DNA of 64,000 bases, taken from assembly GCA_021776825.1 (NCBI GenBank), contig JAJFFG010000078.1, positions 1 through 64,000 of the forward strand, in the 5' to 3' direction. The notes beneath the pieces were generated by a model. It was given only the letters and a program-made list of their open reading frames with translations. It was not told the DNA's origin and did not search any database. The DNA comes from Planctomycetota bacterium (lineage in GTDB: Bacteria > Planctomycetota > JAJSAM01 > JAJVHW01). Shown in pieces: positions 25,678 to 35,070 of the stretch. Numbering within the stretch: the first letter of the stretch is position 1; each line of letters begins with the position of its first letter. The translations under genes were made by a program, and so were the position numbers.

Positions 25678-25939
25678 GGCTGTCGGCGGTTGGGCCTCGA
25701 CAGGCCGCGCAGGTTGGGGCGACAGCCTGCTAGCCATAGGCCGACTCGAGGGAGGCACGTGGCGGGGGAGCAGCGCGTTCCGGGCCTCTTGAGACGCCAC
25801 GGACGAACGGTCCTCGCACTCATGCCTGGATCAGCGTCCACCGCGACGACCCTCGGCTGCCCGCCGCGACCTCTAACTCGCAGCCTGTCGCGCCGGCGGT
25901 CGTTCGCACGGCGACGCCGCACCTCCGACAGGCTGCGAG
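25678..25939. repeat. Dispersed two-hairpin element, family I, copy A
   Basis: Left hairpin: GGCTGTCG (25678-25685) with CGACAGCC (25720-25727). Right hairpin: CTCGCAGCCTGTCG (25877-25890) with its 14-bp perfect complement (25926-25939). The two hairpins are inverted relative to each other and share the CTGTCG core. The element matches 46154-46388 in both hairpins and in AGCCATAGGCCGACT after the left one. It occupies the whole gap between two convergent peptidase genes and could stop transcription from both. Confidence 0.85.
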
Positions 25940-25942
25940 CTG

Positions 25943-27766
25943 CTAGCGCCCTGTGACCGTCACCTCGGCCGTGCGCTGCTCCTCGCCGCGGATGTAGGTG
26001 ACGGTCACCACGTCGCCGGGCGTGCTGGCGCCGATCAGACCTCCCAGAGCGCCGCCGGACTTCACGACCTCGTCGTTCCACTTCGTCACGAGGTCGCCTG
26101 CCTTCAGGCCCGCCTTGCCGGCGCCGAAGCCCGGGAAGACGAAGCCGAGCAGCGCACCGTCGCGATTCGGATCGTCGCCGAGGCGCACGCCGAGCACGGG
26201 CCGCGGCGGCCGTTTCGCGAACTCCGGGCGCGTGGGCAGGTTGGCCACCGCGGTCGCCGTCCGAGCCACGACGGTCGCGACGAGCGCGGCTCCGGTCCGG
26301 TTCAGCTTCCACCAGTCGTCGCCGGGCTTGTGGTAGTCCGGATGCAGCCCGGTCGTGAAGAAGACGGCCGGGATGTCCTTGGCGTAGAACGCGTAGTGGT
26401 CGCTCTGCTCCCAAGCGTTCCAGGTGTGCGCGAAACGGGCGCCGGCGTCGGTCGCTAGCCCCTCGATCAGCTCCGTCAGACCCGAGCCGGTCGCCGCACC
26501 ACCGAGGTGGATGCCCTGGCCCTTCTCGCCCTCGCGGTAGTACCCAACCATGTCCATGTTCAGGTTGGCAATGGTGTCCGCTAGAGGCCAAGTGGGATCG
26601 GCGGCGTAGCTCCGCGAACCGACGAGGCCCTTCTCCTCCGCGCACCACCCGGCGAACACCAGGCTGCGCTTGGTGGGCGGCTGCGCGGCGAGGAACTCCG
26701 CGACCTCGAGCAGGGCCGCCGTGCCCGAGCCGTTGTCGTCGGCCCCGTTGTGGATCTGTCCGGCGAAGCGACCGCCACTGCCGAACATGCCCAGCCCGAC
26801 GTGATCGATGTGTGCGCCGATGACGACGCATTGCTTGGCGAGTTCGGGGTCGCTGCCGCGACGGACCGCGATGACGTTGCGGCCGGTGGGGGACGACAAC
26901 GCAGCGGCCACGCGGACCTTCACTCCGTCGATGCGCGTGGACCGTGGCGCTCCATCGAGGTCGATGGCGGCCTGCAGTTCCTTGAGGGTCTGCCCGGTGC
27001 CCTTCAGGAGCCGATCCGCGACATCGCGCGAGATCGCCAGCACGGGGATCTTGGCGGCCGCTCCGCGCACTCCCACGGGGAGCGAGTCCTCTTCGTGGTT
27101 GTAGTCGTTGACCATCAGCACGGCGGCGGCGCCGGCGGCGGCGGCCACCTGGACCTTGGCGGTAAACGACTGCATGCGGCGGGCGGCGAGAGCCTCGGGC
27201 GAGCGTCCGCGGATACCCCAAGGGCTACCCTCTTGACCTTCCATCGGGGCGTGGCGCAGGACGATGACGGCGCAGCCGGTCACGTCGACGTCGAGGTAGT
27301 CGTCGTACGAGTTCGCGTCGTCGCGGAGGCCGAAGCCAGCGAAGGCCACATGGGCCTCGATCTCGGCGTCCGGGGAGAACCCGAACGGCAGCACGGCGTC
27401 GTCCTCGCCGAGCCGCTCATCGCCGGCAGCGTCGAGAATCGTGACGAACGAGCCCGCCGCGTTCGGCGTTCGAGTCGGCAGCTTCACCTCCTGGAAGAAC
27501 GAACCGTCCGTCCCCATCGGCTCGAGCCCGAAGCGCTCGAACTCGGCGGCGACGTGCGCTTCCGTCGCGTGGCCGAACTCGGTCCCCGTCTCGCGGCCCT
27601 GCATGTCGTCCCCGGCGAGGAACGCAGCGCGCGTCAGGAACTGCTCGCCGGTGATCTCCGGCGTGAGCTTGGCCTGCGGCGGAGTCGGGGACTCGGTCTC
27701 GGCCAACGACGGCGTCGCCAGCATCGGAAGAAGGGTGGCGAGGCAGAGGAGGTGACGGGCGCGCAT
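25943..27766 (-). CDS. Secreted M28 zinc peptidase with PA and PDZ domains
   Basis: A 607-residue protein from the ATG at 27766, with CGGAG as ribosome site. The signal peptide MRARHLLCLATLLPMLATPSLA is followed by a PA domain (about 120-260) inserted before the catalytic domain. Zinc ligands of M28 aminopeptidases are visible: GAHIDHVG, NGADDNGSGTAALLE, CAEEKGLVGS, MDMVGYY and HKPGDDWW. The C-terminal 90 residues form a PDZ domain (LGVRLGDD, FPGFGAGKAGLKAGDLV). It probably trims N-terminal residues from peptides outside the cytoplasm, and it faces another exported peptidase (M16C) across element A. Confidence 0.9.
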   Translation of the reverse strand: MRARHLLCLATLLPMLATPSLAETESPTPPQAKLTPEITGEQFLTRAAFLAGDDMQGRETGTEFGHATEAHVAAEFERFGLEPMGTDGSFFQEVKLPTRTPNAAGSFVTILDAAGDERLGEDDAVLPFGFSPDAEIEAHVAFAGFGLRDDANSYDDYLDVDVTGCAVIVLRHAPMEGQEGSPWGIRGRSPEALAARRMQSFTAKVQVAAAAGAAAVLMVNDYNHEEDSLPVGVRGAAAKIPVLAISRDVADRLLKGTGQTLKELQAAIDLDGAPRSTRIDGVKVRVAAALSSPTGRNVIAVRRGSDPELAKQCVVIGAHIDHVGLGMFGSGGRFAGQIHNGADDNGSGTAALLEVAEFLAAQPPTKRSLVFAGWCAEEKGLVGSRSYAADPTWPLADTIANLNMDMVGYYREGEKGQGIHLGGAATGSGLTELIEGLATDAGARFAHTWNAWEQSDHYAFYAKDIPAVFFTTGLHPDYHKPGDDWWKLNRTGAALVATVVARTATAVANLPTRPEFAKRPPRPVLGVRLGDDPNRDGALLGFVFPGFGAGKAGLKAGDLVTKWNDEVVKSGGALGGLIGASTPGDVVTVTYIRGEEQRTAEVTVTGR

Positions 27767-27864
27767 GCAGATCTCCGGGACGGCGTCGATTGTGCGCTGG
27801 CTGTGACGGCGCGTCCCGCCTCTTCTGTTCCGCACTGCCTCAACGAATGTCCGGAGCGGCAGGG

Positions 27865-29586
27865 CTAGGTTGGCTCAGCGAGGCGGAGGTCGCGGACCAA
27901 GCCCTCGACCTCGGAGGCGCCGCGGAACGAGCTGATCTGTGGTGTGACCGCCACGTCGAGCAGCTCGCCGGAGCGCAGGAGCGGAGCCAGACGATCGGCC
28001 GAGCGGAACGCGACGCAGCGCAGCGCGCGCCCGCCAAGTCCGACGTGGAATGCCACGTGCTCGTCCTGGGCTCCCATGCGGCGGGGGCGCCCGACGACCT
28101 CGAGACCGCGGAGGGCGATCACCGGCTCCGGGTTCCCGGCCCCGAACGGCTCCAGGCGGGCGAGCTGAGTGGCCGCGGCCCGGTTGAGCTCCTCGAGCGT
28201 GCACTCGAGGTCGATCTGAAGCTGGGGCATCCGCGCTTCTGGTGGCAGCGTTTCGGCGACGTGACGCCGGAACGCGTCGCGGAACGCGGGGAAGCGATCC
28301 GGCTCGATCGTCAATCCCGCCGCTGCGGCGTGGCCCCCGTGAGCCACGAGGTGCTCGGAGCACGCGGCGAGGGCCTTGTGCAGCGCCAGGCCCGGGACGG
28401 AGCGCGCGGAGCCGCGCCCGACCCCCTCGGCCGTGCTGATCATGACCGCGGGTACATGGAACTCGTCGACGAGGCGAGCCGCGACGATGCCGATCACGCC
28501 GTGATGCCAGTCCTTGCCGAGCAGCGCAATCCCGCCGTCTGGATGCGGGCCGAACTGCTCGAGAGCGAGCTCCCGCGCCTCCTCAGCCACCTCGCGCTCG
28601 ATGGCGCGCCGACGCGTGTTCTCCTTGTCGAGATGCTCGGCAAGCTCGCGCGCGCGGTTCGGGTCGTCGGTGAGCAGCAGCTCGAGGGCGAGGTGCGCGT
28701 GGCCCAGGCGCCCGGCCGCATTGATGCGCGGTCCGAGCTTGAACCCGATGTCGCTCGCCCGCAGGGGAGCGCGTGCGCGCGAGACGTCGAGGAGCGCCGC
28801 GATGCCGGGCGAGGCGCGCTCGGTCAGCACCTTCAGGCCGTGACGCACGATGAGGCGGTTCTCGCCGCGGAGCGGGACGACGTCGGCAACCGTGCCGAGC
28901 ACGGCGGTCCCCAGGGCGTCGATGAGGAACTCCCGCACGGGATCGGAGACGCGGGCACCCGGTGAGAGCTCCTGGGCGACCGCCCACGCGAGTTTCATCG
29001 CGACGCCGGCCCCGCAGAGGTGGGGGAACGCGTACGTCGAGTCCGGGCGTTTGGGGTTCACCACGGCGACGGCCACGGGCAGCTGGGGTGCGATCTCGTG
29101 GTGGTCGGCGACGACGACGTCGACGCCGCGAGCCTTCATGAGGGCGATCGGCTCGACCGCAGTTGAGCCGTGATCGACCGAGATGAAGAGCGTCACTCGC
29201 TCCTCGTCGGCGATGCGCTCCATGGTCGGCGCGTGGAAGCCGTAGCCCGATCCCGTTCGCTCCGGGATGAAGGGCACGACGCGCTCGGCGCCCATGAGGC
29301 GCAGGAAGCGAATCATGATGGATGCGCCGGCGATCCCATCGACGTCGTAATCACCCCAGACGCAGATCACCTCGCGATCACGCAGGGCGCGCCGAATGCG
29401 CTCGACCGCCGCGTCGATGTCCGGCAGATCTCCGGGCGGCAGGAGCGAGGAGAGGCTGCCGCTCAGGAACTCGCGAGCCGTCTCGGCATCGGTGACGCCG
29501 CGATTGAGCAGACACTGGGCCGTGATCGCGTCGACACCGACAGCGTTCGCGAGCGAGTCTCGCTCAGCGGGCTGTGGGGGTCGCAC
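27865..29586 (-). CDS. recJ: Single-stranded-DNA exonuclease RecJ
   Basis: A 573-residue protein from a GTG. DHH-family motifs are all present: GDYDVDG (78-84), SVDHG (136-140) and ADHHE (160-164), with a later GGHAAAAG (DHHA1) motif and a C-terminal OB-like domain. RecJ degrades single-stranded DNA 5' to 3' in recombination and repair. The start gives the usual RecJ length. It lies 98 bp downstream of the M28 gene's start on the same strand; no terminator is obvious. Confidence 0.93.
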   Translation of the reverse strand: MRPPQPAERDSLANAVGVDAITAQCLLNRGVTDAETAREFLSGSLSSLLPPGDLPDIDAAVERIRRALRDREVICVWGDYDVDGIAGASIMIRFLRLMGAERVVPFIPERTGSGYGFHAPTMERIADEERVTLFISVDHGSTAVEPIALMKARGVDVVVADHHEIAPQLPVAVAVVNPKRPDSTYAFPHLCGAGVAMKLAWAVAQELSPGARVSDPVREFLIDALGTAVLGTVADVVPLRGENRLIVRHGLKVLTERASPGIAALLDVSRARAPLRASDIGFKLGPRINAAGRLGHAHLALELLLTDDPNRARELAEHLDKENTRRRAIEREVAEEARELALEQFGPHPDGGIALLGKDWHHGVIGIVAARLVDEFHVPAVMISTAEGVGRGSARSVPGLALHKALAACSEHLVAHGGHAAAAGLTIEPDRFPAFRDAFRRHVAETLPPEARMPQLQIDLECTLEELNRAAATQLARLEPFGAGNPEPVIALRGLEVVGRPRRMGAQDEHVAFHVGLGGRALRCVAFRSADRLAPLLRSGELLDVAVTPQISSFRGASEVEGLVRDLRLAEPT

Positions 29587-29721
29587 GACCCAGCGGCGTC
29601 GCGGGGGCGACGGGGGGGCTCTCCTGACGATGGCGGGGCTCCAGGGGCACGGCTCGTGGGGCGGGGGCTCGTGAGAACCCGCGCAAGGTAGCCGCGACCG
29701 GGGACACGCTACGGTCGCCCC

Positions 29722-29835
29722 TGCCTGAATCAGAGAGAGCAGACTGCCTGAATCAGAGAGAGCAGACTGCCCGATTCAGAGAGTGCGCAGCGCCCGCTTC
29801 AGGGAGTGCGCAGTGCCCGCTTCAGGGAGTGGCAG
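29722..29835. repeat. Five tandem 22-23-bp units downstream of selB
   Basis: Units at 29722-29744, 29745-29767 (identical), 29768-29790, 29791-29813 and 29814-29835. On the minus strand each contains a version of ACTCCCTGA, which is the last codons and stop of selB (29867-29878). The divergence increases away from the first pair, so the youngest duplication is the one farthest from the gene. Confidence 0.88.
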
Positions 29836-29866
29836 TGCCCGCTCTAGGGCGTATGCGGCGCCGTCC

Positions 29867-31807
29867 TCAGGGAGTGCGGAGGACGCGCACGTCACCCTGA
29901 CGTCGCGTGAACCCCACGGCGTCGAGATGCTCGAGCAGAGGGATTCCGTACTTCCGCGTCGCTCCGACGAGCCGCTTCAGGTCGGCGGGTGTGAGCGTGG
30001 TCTCCGTGGCGCAGTGCTCTCGCACGCGCGCCTTCGCCTCCTCCACGGTCTCGGCGGCCAGCACGATGCCGTCGCTGAGGCGAACGATGCGCCCCTGGTG
30101 ATCCAGGATCGTGAGTAGCTGTTCGACCTCGGCCGGCAGCCCGCTGACCAAGCGCGGGAGCTCCGAGGCCTTCGGCGTCTGCCACGGCTCGGCCGCGAGG
30201 AGCTCGACGATGCGCTCCATGCGCTCGGTCTGGGCCGCGCTGGTCTGGGCCCCGTGTCCGGCGAGACGGAGCTGCCCCCCAGCAAGCGGCTCGGTGACGC
30301 CTCGCTCACGCAACCGGTCGAGCAGGCCGTCGGTCACGGCCGGCGATGCCTGGACGATCCGCGACAGGAGCGCCTTGCGCATCCCGAGCGCCAGCGGCTG
30401 CTTCGCATGGAAGCGCTCGAGGGCTTCGACCAGCGCCTCCTCGCCGCGGCGCACCTCGTCGCCGTGCAGCAGGAGCGAGCGCCCGAGATCGACGGCGGCG
30501 TCGGCGGCGATCAATCGCTCGAGCTCCGGTTCGATCTCCTCCTTGCGGCGCAGCAGGGCCCGCACGATGGCGTCGCGCGTCGTGCCCTCGAGTCGCGCGC
30601 GCCGAAGCTGCGCCTCCACGGCGACGCCGAGGTCGTGCAATCCGCGCTCGCGCTCTTCGAACTCCGCCGCCAGGGCGCCCCGACGTCGGCGACTCGTGAA
30701 CGAACCGGCTCCGAGCACGATCCCGCCGCCCAGCGTGATCAGGTGTGACGAAGCGCGCAGGATGAACCGGTCGCCTGGCGCGACCACCGCGTGTCGGTCG
30801 AGCTTCAGCCGGGCCCAGGCCGTCTCGCCCGCCGCGATGTGCTTGCCGCTGACGACCAGCACCCGCGCCGCGCACTCGAGCGTGCCCACGTGGAGGCGTG
30901 CCTCCTGGTTGTGGCGTAGCGGGCGCGGGACCGTCGGGAGCACGTGCAGCTTTACATCGAGGATCTGGGTCTCGTCGAACACTCCTGCATCGCAGACGAC
31001 GTCGCCGCGGCGCACCTTCTTGTGCTCGAGCTCGGCGAGGTTGATCGCGGTGCGATGACCGGCCGCGGCGTGCTCCGCCGCGCGGTGGTAGACCTGGAGG
31101 CCGCGCACACGGCCGGGGCGCTGCCCGGGGCGCACCAGCACGCGTTCGCCGACCTCGATGCGTCCGGAGGCCGGAATGCCCGTGACGACCGTTCCGAAGC
31201 CCGGCGACGTGAACACGCGTAGCACCGGCATCCTGAAGAAGCCGTCGACGTCGCGTCCCGGCGCGGCCCGGACGAGGCGCGCGATCTCGGTGCGAAGCTC
31301 CTCGATGCCTTGGCCGCTGATCCCGGAGACCGGGATCAGCTTCGCGCCATCGAGGAACGTCCCCGCGACCAGGTCCTCGACCTCGGAGCCGACGAGTTCT
31401 GCCATCTCCGCGTCCACCGTGTCGACCTTGGTCAGCGCGATGACCCCGGAGGTCAGCCCGAGCAGCGACATGATCTGCAGGTGCTCGCGCGTCTGCGGCA
31501 TCACGCCGTCGTCCGCAGCCACCACGAGGACGACGACGTCGATGCCCGTCGCCCCGGCAACCATGTTCCGGATGAAGCGTTCGTGGCCGGGAACGTCGAC
31601 GACGCCGACCTCGAGGCCGTCGTCGAGGGCGATCTCGGCGTACCCGACGTCGATGGTCAGCCCGCGCTCGCGCTCCTCCGACAGACGGTCGGTGTCCGAC
31701 TGCTCGCCGGCCAGCGCACGCAAGAGCGTCGTCTTGCCGTGATCGATGTGCCCCGCCGTCCCGACTGTGACCGGGAGGATGTCGCGTTCGATCTTCTCTC
31801 GAGCCAT
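29867..31807 (-). CDS. selB: Selenocysteine-specific elongation factor SelB
   Basis: A 646-residue protein. The N-terminal GTPase shows GHIDHGKTT (P-loop, about 19-27), DVPGHE and TKVD; EF-Tu-like domains II and III follow (VLRVFTSPGFGTVVTG). The C-terminal 270 residues are winged-helix repeats ending in LKRLVGATRKYGIPLLEHLD, which read the SECIS hairpin. SelB delivers Sec-tRNA to UGA codons. No selA, selD or selC is in the window, and no gene here was seen to need UGA readthrough. The 3' end has been tandemly duplicated into the downstream spacer. Confidence 0.95.
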   Translation of the reverse strand: MAREKIERDILPVTVGTAGHIDHGKTTLLRALAGEQSDTDRLSEERERGLTIDVGYAEIALDDGLEVGVVDVPGHERFIRNMVAGATGIDVVVLVVAADDGVMPQTREHLQIMSLLGLTSGVIALTKVDTVDAEMAELVGSEVEDLVAGTFLDGAKLIPVSGISGQGIEELRTEIARLVRAAPGRDVDGFFRMPVLRVFTSPGFGTVVTGIPASGRIEVGERVLVRPGQRPGRVRGLQVYHRAAEHAAAGHRTAINLAELEHKKVRRGDVVCDAGVFDETQILDVKLHVLPTVPRPLRHNQEARLHVGTLECAARVLVVSGKHIAAGETAWARLKLDRHAVVAPGDRFILRASSHLITLGGGIVLGAGSFTSRRRRGALAAEFEERERGLHDLGVAVEAQLRRARLEGTTRDAIVRALLRRKEEIEPELERLIAADAAVDLGRSLLLHGDEVRRGEEALVEALERFHAKQPLALGMRKALLSRIVQASPAVTDGLLDRLRERGVTEPLAGGQLRLAGHGAQTSAAQTERMERIVELLAAEPWQTPKASELPRLVSGLPAEVEQLLTILDHQGRIVRLSDGIVLAAETVEEAKARVREHCATETTLTPADLKRLVGATRKYGIPLLEHLDAVGFTRRQGDVRVLRTP

Positions 31808-31879
31808 CTAGGTGGACGCTCCGTGGACCGCGCGATGGTACGGGACGTTCGCCGCCCGGCACACGTCGTGGAATCGAAA

Positions 31880-31905
31880 GGGGCGGAGCCGTTCGGCTCC
31901 GCCCC
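31880..31905 (-). terminator. Strong intrinsic terminator downstream of the Gly-rich protein gene
   Basis: An 11-bp perfect GC-rich stem (GGGGCGGAGCC 31880-31890 with 31895-31905) and a 4-base loop. Read on the minus strand it is followed by TTTCGATT. It separates the gene at 31974 from selB. Confidence 0.8.
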
Positions 31906-31913
31906 CGAGTTCG

Positions 31914-31977
31914 CTGTGTGAGGGACTAGCTGTGTGAGGGACTAACTGCGTGAGGGACTAACTGCGTGAGGGACTAG
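31914..31977. repeat. Four tandem 16-bp units at the end of the Gly-rich protein gene
   Basis: Units of type CTGCGTGAGGGACTAG; each ends in the complement of a TAG or TTAG, and the first unit on the minus strand contains the true stop (31974-31976). Because the unit length is not a multiple of three, copies are outside the reading frame. Confidence 0.9.
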
Positions 31978-34796
31978 AAGTTGAACTGGAAGTTCACGTC
32001 CACCCGATCGACCGACGGCATGAGGTCGGTGCTGGTGTGCCCGTCGTCCAGCTGGAACGTGATGCGCAGGCGCACGAACTTGAACGGGCGGCCCGTGACC
32101 TCGCCCGCGATGTCGAAGATCACGTCCGGGCCCTGGGCACCCTTCACGTAGCCGTCCAGCGGGATGGCGCTGAGCGGGTCTTCGGTGTTGTCGAGGATGC
32201 GAGCCGGCAGGAAGTCGGTCAGCTCGTCGAAGTTCGCCGAGCTGTGGTCGCCCTGCAGGGCGTCGAGCTTCGCGAAGCCCAGATTGGCCTGGTCCTCGAT
32301 AGCGAACTGGATCTCGACCAGTACCGCGTCGTTCTGACCGTCAATGTTGAAGTCCTCGGGCTCGAAGTTGAGGAGGCGCGCCTCGTCCACTCCGAGGTTG
32401 ACGAACTTCGTGTAGAGGACGCTCTGGACGCCGCCGCCGACCGGATCGAACGTGCCGCTCGTCGCGTTGGGCAGGCTGAACGCCGCGAGGGGGTCCTCGA
32501 CGCGCACATAGCCCAGGCCGCCGACGCCGCCAACGTTCGGGCCGTAGTTGTTGGCCTTGCTGCCGCCCGCGCCGCCCGTGACGTTCGTGGCGGCGAGGGG
32601 GCTCGCGATGTCGAAGCCCTGGCTCGACCGCAGAAGGACGGAACCGCCGCCTCCGCCGCCGCCGGAGCCGCCGGAGAACGTCTGCGACCTGCCGCTGCTC
32701 TGACCGCCCGTGCCACCGCGCGCCTGGAGCAGGCCCTGGGAGCCGATCTTGAGGATCGAGGCCGTCTGGACCGAGATCGCGCCGCCGCCGCCGCCACCCG
32801 AGCCGCCGGCGATGCGCCAGCCCGAGGGGACGTACGAGCCGTTGCCGCCCGCGCCGCCGCCGGCGCCACCGACGAGCGGGTTCAGGTCCTCGTTCGAAGA
32901 GCCCGCGCCGCCGGCGCCGCCAGCGCCGCGCCACGACGTGATGGAGCCTGTGCTGGAGCCGCGTGAGCCGGGCGAGCCCGCGAGGCGAGCTCCGCCGCCA
33001 CCGCCGGAGCCGGCCATGATGTAGGCCGTCGTGCCCTTGGCGACCCGGCCGCCGAGGCCGCCGCGGCCCCCGTCGTCGACGTCGGCGAGAACGCCGTTGG
33101 CGTCGATGCCGACCGTGCCCGTGAGGCCGACGCCCTTCTCGACCTGCGTGCCATCGGGGAACAGGTTCGACGTGTTGCCGCCCTTGCCGCCGCCGGGGCC
33201 ACCCGCGCCGCCGATGCGGACGCGTGTGTTGGCGGTGGAGGTCCAGTTGGCGGAGCCGCCGCCGGTTCCGCCGTTCTGGCCCGGGAGGCCATCGGCGCGC
33301 ATCTCACCCTCGATCTGGATCTCCAGAGCGCGGATCGTCGCCGGACGCGAGCCGGTGAAGTTCACCACGACGCCGGGCGGGATGAAGACGCGACGCCAGT
33401 TGACGGTGTTTCCGGGGAACGCGTCGGTGTTGATCGACTCGCTGGTTCCCGGGAGGTAGTCGCCATCAGCGCCGGAACCACCGGCGATCGTCATGATCGC
33501 GGCCGCGGCGCCCGGCACGGTGCCGTCGTAGCTGGCCGTGGAGATCGTGGCGTCGTATCGGCCGTCCGTGTCTTCGAACTCGAACGACAGGGTGCCCTCG
33601 GACACGTCCTCGTCGCGGGTGCTGAAGATGAGGTGGATGCGCGGGTCGATCTCGTCCGGGTACGTGTCACCCAGCTCAAGAGCGTTGCGCTTCAGGACGC
33701 CGCGTGCGATGGCGTCGACCGGCCAGTCGAAGATCGTGCTGATCGGCGGGTTGGGGAGCTGCTCGAACGGCGTGCCGGGAGAGAGCTGGCGTGCGGTGTC
33801 CAGGAACTCCCAGATCTCGCGAAGGCGCAGGCGCTCCGCGTTGCTGGCCGAGTCGAAGCGCTCACTGATGTCCTTGACGTTCTTCGTGACGCGGATCGCG
33901 TAGGTCGCCTGGTCGGCGAGCGGGAAGTCCGGGTCGAACACGATGATCGTTGAGTCGAAGTTCTGCTCGACGAAGGCGGAGCTGAGCACCGGCTTGCGGA
34001 ACGAGGCGTCACCCTTGCGCTCCGTGAGGAGGAACTCGCTATTCTGACCGGAGCGCAGCGTCGACGGGCTCAGCGGGATGCGGTTGCCGAAGAGCGTGAC
34101 GACGATGTTCGAGGGCACGCCGCGCGTGCCGCCGTGGTTGGCGTACTGGTCGATGACCGACGCGACCTTGTCCACCGGATTGGTGAAGTCCACGACCGGA
34201 GGCGGCGTGTCCTGGTACGTGTCGATCGTGAAGGCGAAGTCGCGGGGAGAGATCGGCGCGGTCGCGAAGTCGAACGTCTCGCTCTTGCTGAGGCGACGTC
34301 CCTTCGTCGAACGGATCGGGCTCGGGTCCGGGTGCCCGACGATCTCGATCTCGTAGTTCGTGTCGGGCTGCAGGCCGGAGTTCTCGAGCGCGTCGTCGCG
34401 GACGTGCCCCTCCGGATAGAACGAGCCGTCCGTCTTGTCCGGGTCGCGCAGGTGCGTCGCGAGCCGCGGGAAGAACCGGACGAGGTTCTTGCGGATCTGG
34501 AAACTACCGGGGACCTGCTTCGTGAAGCCGGTGCCGGTTTCGTTCTGCTGACGGATGCGGACCACGGCGGCGTTGACCGTCGCGATGTCGACCGGCTGCG
34601 TGAACTTGATCTCGATGATCGAGTTCAGCGGCAGGCCGGCAAACGTGCCCACGTTCACGTCGACGAGACGCATCGGCCCGCCCTTGCGACGCCGCCGATT
34701 TCGGGCGTGCGCATCCTCGGGCGTGACGAGAGTCCCGACGAAGAGCGCTACCAGCGCTCCCCCGGTCAGTCCGACAAGAGTCTTTCCAAGCCGCAT
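31974..34796 (-). CDS. Large exported Gly-rich protein with Big_5-like domains
   Basis: A 940-residue protein with signal peptide (MRLGKTLVGLTGGALVALFVG and an AHA cleavage region). Residues about 45-160 resemble a bacterial Ig-like Big_5 domain (NSIIEIKFTQPVDIATVNAAVV), and one or two similar units follow (about 215-330). From about residue 480 to 730 the chain is built of GGAGG/GGSGGGGGG repeats separated by short hydrophobic strands, like PE-PGRS or polyglycine-II surface proteins. The C-terminal 150 residues are a more ordered beta domain ending in FQFNF. It is probably a surface or matrix protein. A strong terminator follows. Confidence 0.75.
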   Translation of the reverse strand: MRLGKTLVGLTGGALVALFVGTLVTPEDAHARNRRRRKGGPMRLVDVNVGTFAGLPLNSIIEIKFTQPVDIATVNAAVVRIRQQNETGTGFTKQVPGSFQIRKNLVRFFPRLATHLRDPDKTDGSFYPEGHVRDDALENSGLQPDTNYEIEIVGHPDPSPIRSTKGRRLSKSETFDFATAPISPRDFAFTIDTYQDTPPPVVDFTNPVDKVASVIDQYANHGGTRGVPSNIVVTLFGNRIPLSPSTLRSGQNSEFLLTERKGDASFRKPVLSSAFVEQNFDSTIIVFDPDFPLADQATYAIRVTKNVKDISERFDSASNAERLRLREIWEFLDTARQLSPGTPFEQLPNPPISTIFDWPVDAIARGVLKRNALELGDTYPDEIDPRIHLIFSTRDEDVSEGTLSFEFEDTDGRYDATISTASYDGTVPGAAAAIMTIAGGSGADGDYLPGTSESINTDAFPGNTVNWRRVFIPPGVVVNFTGSRPATIRALEIQIEGEMRADGLPGQNGGTGGGSANWTSTANTRVRIGGAGGPGGGKGGNTSNLFPDGTQVEKGVGLTGTVGIDANGVLADVDDGGRGGLGGRVAKGTTAYIMAGSGGGGGARLAGSPGSRGSSTGSITSWRGAGGAGGAGSSNEDLNPLVGGAGGGAGGNGSYVPSGWRIAGGSGGGGGGAISVQTASILKIGSQGLLQARGGTGGQSSGRSQTFSGGSGGGGGGGSVLLRSSQGFDIASPLAATNVTGGAGGSKANNYGPNVGGVGGLGYVRVEDPLAAFSLPNATSGTFDPVGGGVQSVLYTKFVNLGVDEARLLNFEPEDFNIDGQNDAVLVEIQFAIEDQANLGFAKLDALQGDHSSANFDELTDFLPARILDNTEDPLSAIPLDGYVKGAQGPDVIFDIAGEVTGRPFKFVRLRITFQLDDGHTSTDLMPSVDRVDVNFQFNF

Positions 34797-35070
34797 CGCT
34801 GCTCCTTCTACACGGACAGAGGCCGCCCGCGGGGGCGGTCTTCCAGCCTCTCAGTGTGAAGCCTCCTGGGCGATTCGGCAAGCAAGAAGGTCATGCCGAA
34901 CCCACCGCCCAGGGCGGCCACACCACTCACAGAAGCAACACGTGTGCCAGCCCCTCGGTTGCGTTCCAGGCGCGACAATCGGCCAGATTGAGGCCAACGA
35001 GCGCGTCGGTGTGGACCGGAGCGTGCGATACCGCTCGCGGGCGACACCGGAGCGCCGCACGTCGCGCGAC
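34797..35070. other. Spacer without a supported gene
   Basis: The region holds a possible upstream regulatory region of the Gly-rich protein gene and the 3' side of the TPR gene. A GGCCGCCCGCGGGGGCGG palindrome-like segment lies at about 34822-34842. A minus-strand frame of 79 residues here has a plausible hydrophobic middle but arginine-rich ends; it was not called. Confidence 0.4.

Noticed and set aside
27805-27835. A third copy of the comF/dprA leader (GCGCGTCCCGCCTCTTCTG)
   Set aside because: Partial match only, with an insertion and no plus-strand gene starting there.
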